Assembly: GCF_030272615.1 (NCBI RefSeq)
Contig: NC_081410.1
Span: 114,484,433-114,548,432, forward strand
Reading direction: 5' to 3'
Length of the DNA: 64,000 bases
From: Cryptomeria japonica
Lineage: Eukaryota; Streptophyta; Pinopsida; Cupressales; Cupressaceae
Made by a program: the position numbers and the translations under genes. The notes under the pieces are model-generated. The model searched no databases. It saw only the letters and a program-made list of their open reading frames with translations, and was not told the DNA's origin. Positions 48,964-58,805 of this stretch are shown here, one piece after another (within the stretch, counting starts at the first letter, position 1; every line of letters begins with the position of its first letter).

Positions 48964-51900
48964 ATGAGCCAGGCGACGAGTGGTATTGGAGGTTCCAAGC
49001 CCAAGCCCAAGGCCAAGCCCAAGGCCACGACAAGTGGAGCAGGGGGACCTAGAGGTTCCAAGGCTAGTGCCACTGAGGAAACGATGGTTAAGAAATACAA
49101 AGAAGAATTTGTAGATTTGATGCCAGGGACTTTTGTTGCTTTGAATACAAATCATTTGGCATGGAGAGATTTATGGAGCTAATGCAGAAACCCTACCACG
49201 CTTAATATGACTGGTTCTTCTTTGTTTCATTATTTCTGGAAAAATAGGGTTAAGGGTGTCCCGATGTCAAACCCTTGGGATTTAAATATGGCAAAGTTAA
49301 TTGTGCCAGATGTGTATGTTGATGTGGATTTGATCAAAGAGCTGGCCAAATGCTATTGCCCAGTATCTAGGGTAATCAGAAGAAAGAACCAGTCTGCCCT
49401 AGTTTCAATTAACAGAGCTAGCTTTGTTGAAGCTTTCCAGATTACTGGTGATGCATGTACAAATATAGATTTGGAGTGGATTGCAGAGGATTATGACAAA
49501 TACAAAGGTGTTATCAAGAAGCATGCAATGCCCAAATACATGCCTAGGGTAAATAAGAAGTCGTTTATAATTCCAGAGAGTATCGAACCACCATTTGAAA
49601 TCACACCTTTCCACCATTATATGCATTGTACAATCTATGGATTATGCAGAGTGTTGGGTTTTGATGGAGATTCAACAGTGTCAGTTGAATTACTGATTAT
49701 GGCCATGGACATTCAACACCCAGATGTTAACAAAGATTACGATTATGTGGGCTATGTGGTTGAACACATTCATAATGCTCTAGTTGAAATTTAGAGTGGT
49801 GGTGCACCCATCCCTACATTCAAGCATTATTCATTGCTAATGCATTTAATCTTGTTCTATAATGTTGAGTTCATGGATAAAGAATTGGAGCTTTTCAAAG
49901 AAGAATTGGGTGTCTTAATGCCAATATAAAGATGGACCCAGATTTGGGACAATAGTTCTCCCCATTCTTCTTTCCCTTTCTTTGAAAATTAGATTGTTTC
50001 ACCAATTATGGAAATGCTAGGAATAAATAGGGAACGATTGTCAATTAATGTTAGGAGAGTTTTGAGACCTTACCAGTATGTTCCAAATTGGCCTATTTCA
50101 CATAACTGAGGGGACTTTTATTTTTTTGATAACTTTACTGTGATCAGAGTCTATGGGTGTCCTCAGCCTCCCCATATTTTACCAATTTTGTTCCAATTAG
50201 GATTGATTTTATGGAGTTTATCTGGCAATTGACCCTAGTTGAAAAAGAATACCTTGACAAACACAGGAATGGTTCTCTTCTTCCTAGGCTTTGGGTTGCA
50301 TCTGAGTTTACCATTGGTAGGAGTTCCTTTGATGAAGTAAACAATTTCCTTAAATAGTATAGGTTGGTTAATGCTGTGTCTAGATTCTGCGATCCTGAAC
50401 AATTTATTAAAATTGTATTGCCAAAAATGACACCTTGGGCCAACATAAAAGACCATGAACCATTGGATGATGAAGATGTGGCTAGAAATTTGTTGAGAAA
50501 AGATGAAGTACAAGAGAGGAGAAGAAAATGGAAAAATTTGATGAGAGTTGAAGCAGAATTGAAGGCTGTTGACCCTAGTTTCTCAGGTTTTTGCCCTGAT
50601 ACCCCGTACCTGGAGAGGATTAACAAAATGCTGAGTTTATATGAAACTCTAATGGAACAAATGCCTCAAATTCCAGAAGTGGTTGCTCAACAGCAAGACC
50701 CCCAAGATGGACATTCTTCACATGGCAAGAGGCCACTTAGTGTGTATGCTGATGATGTAGAGAGTGGGGATGAAGTTCAATCTACCCGAGTGCCATCTCT
50801 AAAGAAACAAAAAACCACTGAGGTCGGTGCAATTGTGAGGAGAGACCCTGCTAGAGCAATTGCTACAGAATAAGGACACTACTTGCAACAAATAAGGACA
50901 CATCTTAGAGAAGCAGGGTAGAATGAACAATAGGGAGAAATAAACAAAGCCCTTGCTTAAGGCTTTGATGAGCGTGTGATGTTGTCAAATGAGTTCATGA
51001 AAGATGATGACTTTGTTAAGGCAGATGAATTTAAAAGTTTTTTGACAAGGTTGAAACAAAATCAATTAAAACAAAATCTGATCATAGAGGAAGCAAATGA
51101 AGAAAAGAAAGAGGAGATCATCAAGGCACTGTAGGAATATGATCCTGACAGGAGGAAATATCTATGGAACATGCAAGACAATTGATAAAGAGTACTGGTA
51201 TGATTATGATGCCTGACTAGGATATCCAGTCTATTTTTATTATTGATCAGATTAGGAAGCAAGAGGACCCAATGTTTAGAACTGAATTTGAAATTGGAGA
51301 TGTAATAAGAGGATCAGGATTTAATCCTAAGTCAAAGACACTTGCTGCTTGGCCTTTGGCCCCTTCCACTCAAAAGCCCCACCTTCTAAATATCCAAGTA
51401 GAAAAGAAAGCTGATAGAATGATCTGGAACTTGCAGAACACAACTGACACGGAGATTGCCTCATTTTTTACTCAAGTTTCTTTCATGAATTTATCAAAAA
51501 CAAAGGCTTTGTCAAGAAGATACATAGAAACATATACCCAATTGATTGCATTGTCTAAAAAATATGAAGAGACACTGATGAAGAAGGGCGCTTTGGAGGA
51601 AGAGTTAGTGGAGTTGAAAGAAAAAATTGCAAATGAGCCCCCTCCAATACAGATTACAGAACAAGTACAAGAAATACCAGCTAATGTGACATCAAAAATG
51701 GAGGAATACACAGGGAAAATTGAAAAGCTTGAAAAGGAACAAAATGTGAAGGCTATCTTTGTTGTGTCAATAATTTTGAAACACAGGATTAATGTATTGA
51801 AAGACAAATTGATGGTTGTGCATGATTTGCACATTTCTTTGAAAGAGGCAAGCAAAACATCCTCTGAGGTTGTCGCTTTTCTTGGACCTTTGTTCAATGT

Positions 51901-52444
51901 TTGGTCAAGAAGAAGCATATTAATGGATAAGCTAGATACTGCAATGATGTATAGTGATGAGTTCCCTCCCAAGATCAATGACACTAAAGACATGGTGGAG
52001 GTAATGAATGCAGCTTATGCATTTTTCACAGGGAAGGATGTGCTTATAAATGAAAAATTGCAGGCATTTGGGGAAGGTTATAATAAATTGGTGCCTTCAA
52101 TTTATGGTAGTAATGAAGATTTGAAATCAGTTTCTGATTGGACCAGCGAATTTGATTTGATTATGGAGCGAGAAGAAATAATCAAGCATATAAATGAATA
52201 GGTTGATGCTGATTTCCTCAATGGCTTGCTTGATTCATTGTTCAAGATTGAGGTTGACCATGCAAAGTTTATTGTTGAGTCCAGGGCAGTTACAGATGCC
52301 AGATGGACAGATTCAGTTGCAAATTTGGAAGAGGTAAAGGCATTCAGTTGGCTAACAGACAAAGAGCTGGACAGGTGGCAAGCCATGCTAAAGCCAAAGA
52401 AGAAATCTCAGGTTGAGGTTGCTACCCAAGATTCCTCACAGTAA
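48964..52444 (+). pseudogene. Second long reading frame of the hAT element, function unknown
   Basis: I do not recognise this family. The ATG at 48964 opens MSQATSGIGGSKPKPKAKPK, a basic, low-complexity N terminus. A globular part follows (VYVDVDLIKELAKCY, ITPFHHYMHCTIYGLCRVLG, then ALVEI*SGGAPIPTFKHYSL). After a frameshift between 49800 and 50157 comes YFTNFVPIRIDFMEFIWQL through PSLKKQKTTE, ending at 50873. A charged, probably helical region spans 50990-51180. After a second frameshift near 51180 a long helical/coiled-coil part runs to 52444 (SKKYEETLMKKGALEEELVELKEK; WLTDKELDRWQAML). About 1160 codons in total. Many stops are TAG or TAA. The layout of an N-terminal globular part plus C-terminal coiled coil recalls transposon-associated plant proteins, but this is only an analogy. 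It could also be a captured host gene. Confidence 0.65.
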
Positions 52445-54439
52445 TCCTAAGCTTGTTAAATCCTCATCTTATAAAAGGATTCCAAGATTAATTTGAGAGG
52501 GATGGCCACTTTTTTCTTTTTGATCGGTAGAGAGCGATGGCCAGTTGGCCACTTTTATTGATGTTGAACTTGAAAACTCTTATATAGTTATAAATTTATA
52601 ATAGCTCAACTGTTCAAGAATTTGATAAGTGCATAGTTGAATCACATTGTGAATTTACTTTCTGATATCATTATGAATATAATATCAATATCATTTGCAG
52701 TTTGAGATCTTCACATAATTGTGTTTGTGTTGAATTTATGTTTTCATTGTGAATTGAATGGTCAAGGGTTTTTCAGTTTACATATGAATCTGGGTTGTGT
52801 ATGTAATGGCATTTATGACATGATTCATAATTTCATTCCTATTTATCTACAAATGAATCTTATTGAAGTTTATTAATAGGTTGTCTTTGAATTGTAAGTG
52901 ACTCTATGCCCTAGGATAAGGCACTAGTTTGTGACTCTATTGTCTTGATGTTTTACTAATTATGTTGTATTCCTATCTATTGTGGTGTTTAATACTTTCA
53001 ATTTTAATACTCTTATGATTTTATCTGCTATGGATGTTTATGTAATATATATGGAGGTGTTCTAACTTCTATGACTATGTCTATAATCCGCCCACCAATT
53101 ACAATGAGGTGAATCCTTAATATGATTCCAGACTAACAAAAATTTTGCATTCCTGGGCATAATAGGATTAGGAAGCATTAAATGAAAATTTACATACACC
53201 ATAACAATGCAACAAATGAAAAAAGTTAAATCTCATGATTCTAATCATTTGAAAGAGATAGAATTACACACAAAATAAATTTGTATATAACTCCTTCAAG
53301 AACCTGCACAAATCTTGAAACTAAATGCTTTTCATTTTCTCTATAAATGACTATACAGTATACAACTTGCTCCCTTCACCTAGAGTCTAGAATCACTACT
53401 CGAACCAGAAAAGGAACCCCAGTGACTATACAACTTGCAAAACTGCTTGAGCCATGCCATTATCACCCTGATGCCTTCGGATGGAATGTGAGATGTTACA
53501 TTTTGTCCAACAGATCATTTCCAAATAGAGGAGGAAGCCTTCATGCCCAGGAACAGAGACAATGGAAAGAGGAGCCCGAGCCTTCATGCCCACGATTAGG
53601 GAAAGTGGAAACATGAGCTTTAGGGTAAATGTAATATGTTGGGGGGGGGGGGGGGGTTGCAGCTTCCATGTCGTCACAAAGATGGCTAGCTGCCACTCCC
53701 CACCCAAACAAATCCTTCTTTCATTCCTCTGCAGGCTCCTTCTTCAAACCCCTTGCCATCCTATGGCAGAGTAGAAGCAGAGGATGTGCCATGCTTGGCC
53801 TTTCTTGACAAGAAAAGGCTTTCACACCCCCTCTAGAAATCCTTCTCACTTTCACAACCCCTTTGAAAATAAATAAACTCACACAGAAGAAAACAAAAAA
53901 ACACCCATCTGGTATCACAGAGCACACAACAACCCCATGCACGATCCTGCCCAAACATCATCTTCCTTTCTGAGGAAAAAAACACTCTCAGAAAATGAAA
54001 AAGGTTTCTTTTATGAGTTTCTCTTCTACCAATTAAGTCACCACTCCATTGTATTTATAACATTTTCACACTTCATTTGGTGATTCTCATTCATGTGAAA
54101 AATCATCATTTTGGGGTATTATTTTTCAACATGAGTGTAGACTCTAGAAGTCATGCCTATCAAATCCACTGCATCCTGCTAAGGCTCATCTATTGTGAAT
54201 GATTTTGTTCTAATTTTATTCCTCCTTGATTGGACAAATTCCGCTTTAGAATCCCTGACAACAAGCAACCTGAGCTCTTATTTCTCAGAGAAATCAATGA
54301 TCTCCCATCTCTAACTCAGAAGCTATCAAATCCTTTTATGCCTCTGAAACCGTCATCCTTTCTTGTCTAATCAAACTCGACTCAAGAGAAACCTTCAAAC
54401 TAGTCCCTCAGGAACGAGTCAGCATCCAAGCCTTAAAAA
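52445..54439. other. Unassigned DNA downstream of the second frame
   Basis: No convincing gene. 52445-53340 is AT-rich, probably 3' UTR plus spacer. 53340-54000 is richer in C and G: GACTATACA-CAACTTGC occurs twice (53348 and 53422) and a run of about 16 G lies at 53641-53656. Short open frames here lack motifs and overlap on both strands. Confidence 0.45.
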
Positions 54440-55120
54440 TTTTAGGTTGCGAGCTAGCGACCAAATAGTTTGTGGTTAAGTTTTATGGTTATCGCCAGCT
54501 CGTGAGGTAAAATTTCTAAAGACGTGATCAAGCCGCGAGCTGGCAACAAGTTGGTTTGGGTTTACATCGTGAGGTCTCCAGCTTTTTGGGTGTTAGCGTT
54601 TTATGCTACCTAGCTAGAGATTGTTAGTGAAATTGCTTTGGTTGTGAGGTCTCGAGTTGGTCTGATGTAATACATTATAGTTGTGAGAGTTAGTGAGTAA
54701 CTCATTTCATACAGTTGTCGCTAGCTCTCATGTTTGTTTAATGTTAGCATTTTTAGGTCATGAGCTAGCGACTAGATAGTTTGTGGCTAGGTTTAATGGT
54801 TATTGCCAGCTCGCGAAGTTAAATGTCTGAAGACATGATCAGGCCGCGAGCTTGCGAGTGAAGTGCTAGCGGTTAAGAGATAAACAATTTTATGTTGGCG
54901 AGTACGCGACAAGGGTTAAAGTTACCACTATCTCCAAGTCACTGCGGTGACGAGGACTTAACATTTGTGGTCGAGAAATGGCGAGTGCCAGTTCAGTTTC
55001 CCTCAGTCGCTAGATCTCGAGGTTATGAAGGCTTAGCATTTTCAGCTTGCGAGTTGGAGATAGAGAGAGTCGTAAGGGCTTGTCGCTAGGTCGCGAGATT
55101 TTCTAATGGGCAGTCTTTCA
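54440..55120. repeat. CpG-rich array 2 of GCGAGCT-type motifs
   Basis: The motif vocabulary is the same as in array 1. Two diverged units about 310 bp apart share GAGCTAGCGAC-ATAGTTTGTGG and GCCAGCTCG (54454 and 54763), followed by GCCGCGAGCTTGCGAG at 54843. It lies between the second frame and the right end, so the two arrays flank the second frame. Confidence 0.7.
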
Positions 55121-55172
55121 GGCAGAGAGTTGACGACTATGTACCACATGTTTTAATTACTTAAAGTTAATA

Positions 55173-55560
55173 TCTTGAAATCGCCAATATTTTTTTTATG
55201 GTTTGAAAATAGCTTGAAATCGCCAATATTTTATTTTTATGGTTTGAAAATAGCTTGAAATCGCCAATATTTTATTTTTATGGTTGGAAAACAGCTTGAA
55301 ATAGCCAATATTTTATTTTTATGGTTTGAAAATAGCTTGAAATTGCCAATGCAAATATTTTTCTGGTTTTAAACACATTACAATTTGCCCATGCAATTAT
55401 TTTTTAGGTTTTAAAAACAATACAATTCACCAGGATTTTTCACAAACTTTGAGCAATCAAGGCTAATTCGCCAATGGAGGTTATTATTTTTCTCCGTAAA
55501 CCGCAAAAATTTGCCAGTAAAATTAAAATTTTCTTCGGAATTATACAACTTTTGCTGAGT
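55173..55560. repeat. Right subterminal repeats of the hAT element (about 41 bp, four to five units)
   Basis: CTTGAAATCGCCAATATTTT recurs at 55173, 55213, 55253, 55294 (variant) and 55336 (variant), 40-42 bp apart. Further GCCAA-type motifs follow at about 55385, 55429 and 55470. The shared core with the left subterminal region supports both ends belonging to one element. Confidence 0.85.
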
Positions 55561-55610
55561 TTTTACACCTTGTCCAAGGGAGGGGTTTCTTAAAGTTTTC
55601 CCTATCAGTG

Positions 55611-56511
55611 AGATTTGATGGACCAGTTTGAGATGACAGATCTCAGTCTTCTGCACTATTTTCTTGGTCTTTAGGTGATTCAATCTTCTTATGGGATCTT
55701 CATTTACCAGTAGAAGTATGCTCTTGACATGCTTCAGCGCTTTGGCATTCTTGATTGCAAGCCTGCTCCCACTCCTTTTCAGTTAGGGGTTGTTTTGATT
55801 CCTACGTGCCCCATTCCTTCAGTAGATTATACACTTTATAGGCAGTTGGTTGGCAGTTTGTTGTACCTAACACACACTCATCCTGATATTTCCTTTGTGG
55901 TTGGCCTTGTCTCTTGATTCTCCCATGATACTCATGAGAGTCATTGGTAAGTTGCCAAACGTATTTTGTGGTACATTCAGGGCTCTATTTCTCATGGCAT
56001 TCACTACACATCAGGGGAACCTCAAATTATTGGCTACACTGACTCAAATTGGGTTGGTAATGTCAATGATTGGAAGTCTACTTCTGGCTTTGATTTCTGT
56101 CTTGGCTCTAGTCCTATCACATGGTCTTGCAAGAAGCAGACTACTCATGCATTATCATCTATAGAGGCTGAGTATCAAGTTGTTGTGTGCGCAAGTCAGG
56201 AGATCTTATGGCTTCAACAGTTGATGACTGAGTTTGGTTTTCCTCCTGATAGTCCCACTATTCTTTGGTGTGATAATCCGAGTGTTATTCACATTTCTCG
56301 CAACTAGGTAGAGCATCAGCGGACTAAGCACATTGAGATTCACATGCATTTCATCCGCCAGTTGATTCAGGATGGTTCTCTCATTTTGGAGTACATTCCC
56401 ACTGCCGAGTAGGTTGTAGACATCTTCAAGAAACCTTTTGCATCGCTGCGTTATCTTCAATTGTGCTCTATGCTTGGGGTTAAGGAAGTTGTCCTTGGGG
56501 GGTCTTTATGA
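55611..56511 (+). pseudogene. copia-1 RT C-terminal part and RNase H (right of the hAT insertion)
   Basis: Picks up at DQFEMTDLSLLHYFLGL*VIQS exactly where the left part stops. It continues through YALDMLQRFGILDCKPAPTPFQ, YRQLVGSLLYLTHTHPDISF, then the RNase H domain: IGYTDSNWVGNVNDWKSTSG, WSCKKQTTHALSSIEAEYQ, ILWCDNPSVIHISRN, RTKHIEIHMHFIRQL and VVDIFKKPFASLRYL. Stops include SRN*VEHQ near 56308 and PTAE*VVDIF near 56411. The frame ends at TGA 56509. Confidence 0.93.
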
Positions 56512-56708
56512 GGCCTTCCTTCTTTCCTTCTTATTTCTTTCAGCATGTTCTTTTATCTCTTTTTGGAGAAGAGTTTTTTCCCACTGGGTTTTCTCCTTTT
56601 TCTCTGTTTCATGGAGATTTCATTGTATTTGGGTACCTGATCAGGCCTTGTTACTAGGACCCATCTTTCTTGCTTTCAGTAGTTGTTCTAGGTTTTAGCT
56701 TCTCCCTA

Positions 56709-57090
56709 AGTCTAGCTTAGGGGGGGTGTTAGAGTAATCGAGTCTTTACTTGATTAATTAAATGATATTTGTTTAACTAATTAAGTTCCCCTTTCTCTCT
56801 TTTACACTTAAGCTACCATTAGGTGCATAATAATTAATTCTTTTATTAATTATTATGTGCAAGCCTAGGGTTTTCCCTTTTAGGGTTTCTTGACCTATTA
56901 GAGGTTGGATTCTTTTCTTTGTATTATTTCTATTACACATTTTTTGTGAATACAAAGCTCTCATCTTTTTGAGCATTTCCTGTGTATTTTGGTTTTTCTT
57001 TGTTGCTTCCTTGTTTCTCCTTGTAACAGGTTTATTCAACTTGCAGAGATTATTTGGGCTCATGTGGTGTTGTATTTCTCAACTCTCACA
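56709..57090 (+). repeat. copia-1 polypurine tract (56709-56726) and 3' LTR (56727-57090, 364 bp)
   Basis: GCTTAGGGGGG directly precedes the LTR start TGTTAGAGTAATC. The LTR ends CTCTCACA and is followed by the target duplication TAAAA. It has about 24 bp more than the 5' LTR. Confidence 0.95.
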
Positions 57091-57095
57091 TAAAA

Positions 57096-58805
57096 ATGAG
57101 ATAGAACTCGTCTTTTTTTTCCTAAATACTTCTACGAAACGAGATCCCAATTAAAACAAATCAAGATCCTTTTTAGTTTTAATCAAGATTCCATTTCATA
57201 GTTTTGGATCAAGATCTTGCAACAAATCAAGATCTTGTTTCATTTTTTTGGCTTGGGATTCTGAACCTAAACAAGATCTCATTTCATGTGATAGGATTTC
57301 TTGAAATCTACTAAGTCTGAAACTTCCAATCTAAGTGGACCCAACTTATTGCATTTACCTATATTATTGTCCTAAACCAATCTCAACCATCCATTTATCT
57401 TCTACTAATCTATAGTTCAATCCATCTCCAAACCATTTCAAGTGAGAGCTAAAGGCAACAAAGTTATGGTACTAAAATTCCTCACCAAAAATTTCATTCC
57501 TTGTTTCAACAAATCACATATATCCATGACATCAAGAGGGTGTTGGTAAGAAAGTTTTGTTATTCTCTTATGGTTTAGTTTGCATGCTCTTTTTCTATAA
57601 TGTACACGCAACTAAATTTAGAATATGAGTTTATTTTGTGCATTGTTATATTATTTCATTCTACATTTCATGTGCACAATTTTTAGCACACCTAATGGAA
57701 CCTTTTGAAATCATTTCCTCTAAACAAATAGGGAATCTACCCTCTCCTTTCTCTAACCTTTCTAAGCTATAATTGCCTCTCACTCTATGGGGGGGCCTCT
57801 GTTATCTCCCTTTGTAAGAAAAGTGTTCCCCTACTCCTTTATAGCTATAGCTAAAGTAGGGGTGTTAGCAAGTCAAAGATGGAACGACAAAAGAAGAAAG
57901 GGAATAAGGAACAAACCTTATAAAAAGGTGATAAAAAGTAATAAAGCAACAAATCCAAGGAGAATCCTTAGCCTTATCTATAATGGGGTTTGGTATTTCT
58001 TGGGTTGCAATTTTGTACCCAAATCAATCAAATCCAATACTATATTATCTACTTGATCCATTCAATTAAGGCATTTTCTCTATCACAACTTCTCATTGAC
58101 CCTAACAAATATTAATGAACTCCATTATAGATAGAGCTCGTACCCAATTGTGAATAGTTATAAAGTTAGAGAATGCAATATTCACCAAACAAACATCTGG
58201 TCTTGATCCCACTAGAAGAGTTGTTCTCCATTCACGCTCCCTCTACCATATATTTAGGTTAATTGTCTCTCTTTATTTTATTTGAAAAGACATTGCTCGT
58301 GTTATTCCCAACATGATCTCAAAGAGATACAAAGTGTAGAAAACGTAAATTAAACATGGCCTAACAACACACCTAACATCACCACTTTTAACACCATACT
58401 AGGCCCATCGTGAGCACATTCTCATCATATTAACATTAATTATTTAGATCAATTATATTTATTTAATTAATTAACATTTATCCTCTATTATTCCATTCAT
58501 CATCCAATTTATTTAATTAATAAGAATTCATCCTCATATTCCCTCCATAAATCAATTGATTAAATAAATTTTACTTATTTATTTAATTATACTAACATCT
58601 TACATCCCTTTCCTCTAATTGATTTAATAATTTAATTATTTGTGTAATTATCCTATACCTCCAAATCCTTATCTAACTTCCCACAATAAATACAAGTTAG
58701 AATCCAAAATGAAGTTTATAGTCCAAATGGCATATCTTTTAACCCCCATCAATTTAATCAAGTCAACGCTAGCCCTCCATCCACCAACCTCCCATATATG
58801 ACTCT
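57096..58805. other. Non-coding stretch between copia-1 and copia-2
   Basis: From 57140 to 57290 diverged units containing CAAGATC(TT) and TTTCAT recur five or six times. The rest, including 58430-58640 with repeated TTATTTAATTAATT motifs, shows no gene or element end. Confidence 0.5.

Larger units (their letters stand above)
43367..55610 (+). mobile_element. 12.2-kb hAT-type DNA transposon inserted in copia-1
   Basis: Copia-1 RT sequence breaks at AGCAAAGATTT (43356-43364) and resumes at AGATTTGATGGACCAG (55611). AGATTT on both sides fits a decayed 8-bp hAT target duplication. The left end is TTAGTGGTGAC; the right end reads TATCAGTG, complement CACTGATA. That is only a loose terminal match (about half, mostly transitions), so exact ends are tentative. 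Contents: subterminal region with GCCAA-type motifs (43380-44050), transposase pseudogene (44116-46903), CpG-rich array (47270-48660), second frame (48964-52444), unassigned DNA, second CpG-rich array (54440-55120), right subterminal repeats (55170-55560). Treating all of this as one element is an inference from the single interruption of copia-1; smaller nested insertions inside are possible. Confidence 0.7.
37694..57090 (+). mobile_element. copia-1: full-length Ty1/copia element containing two nested insertions
   Basis: LTRs at 37694-38033 and 56727-57090 share TG/CA ends and most of their sequence. The flanking 5-bp target duplication is perfect: TAAAA at 37689-37693 and 57091-57095. A primer site directly follows the 5' LTR and a polypurine tract precedes the 3' LTR. 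The coding order gag, protease, integrase, RT, RNase H is in sense. A fold-back element (39154-40215) lies in the leader and a 12.2-kb hAT element (43367-55610) in the RT domain. Without these the element would be about 6.1 kb, normal for copia. It is inactive through many stops. Confidence 0.95.

Noticed and set aside
51472-51993. 173-codon minus-strand frame opposite the second hAT frame
   Set aside because: Antisense to the charged helical region; its Ser/Phe/Ile-rich composition is the mirror of Glu/Lys codons.
53347-53954. Overlapping frames on both strands around the G-run
   Set aside because: They overlap one another, cross a homopolymer run and have no recognisable domain.
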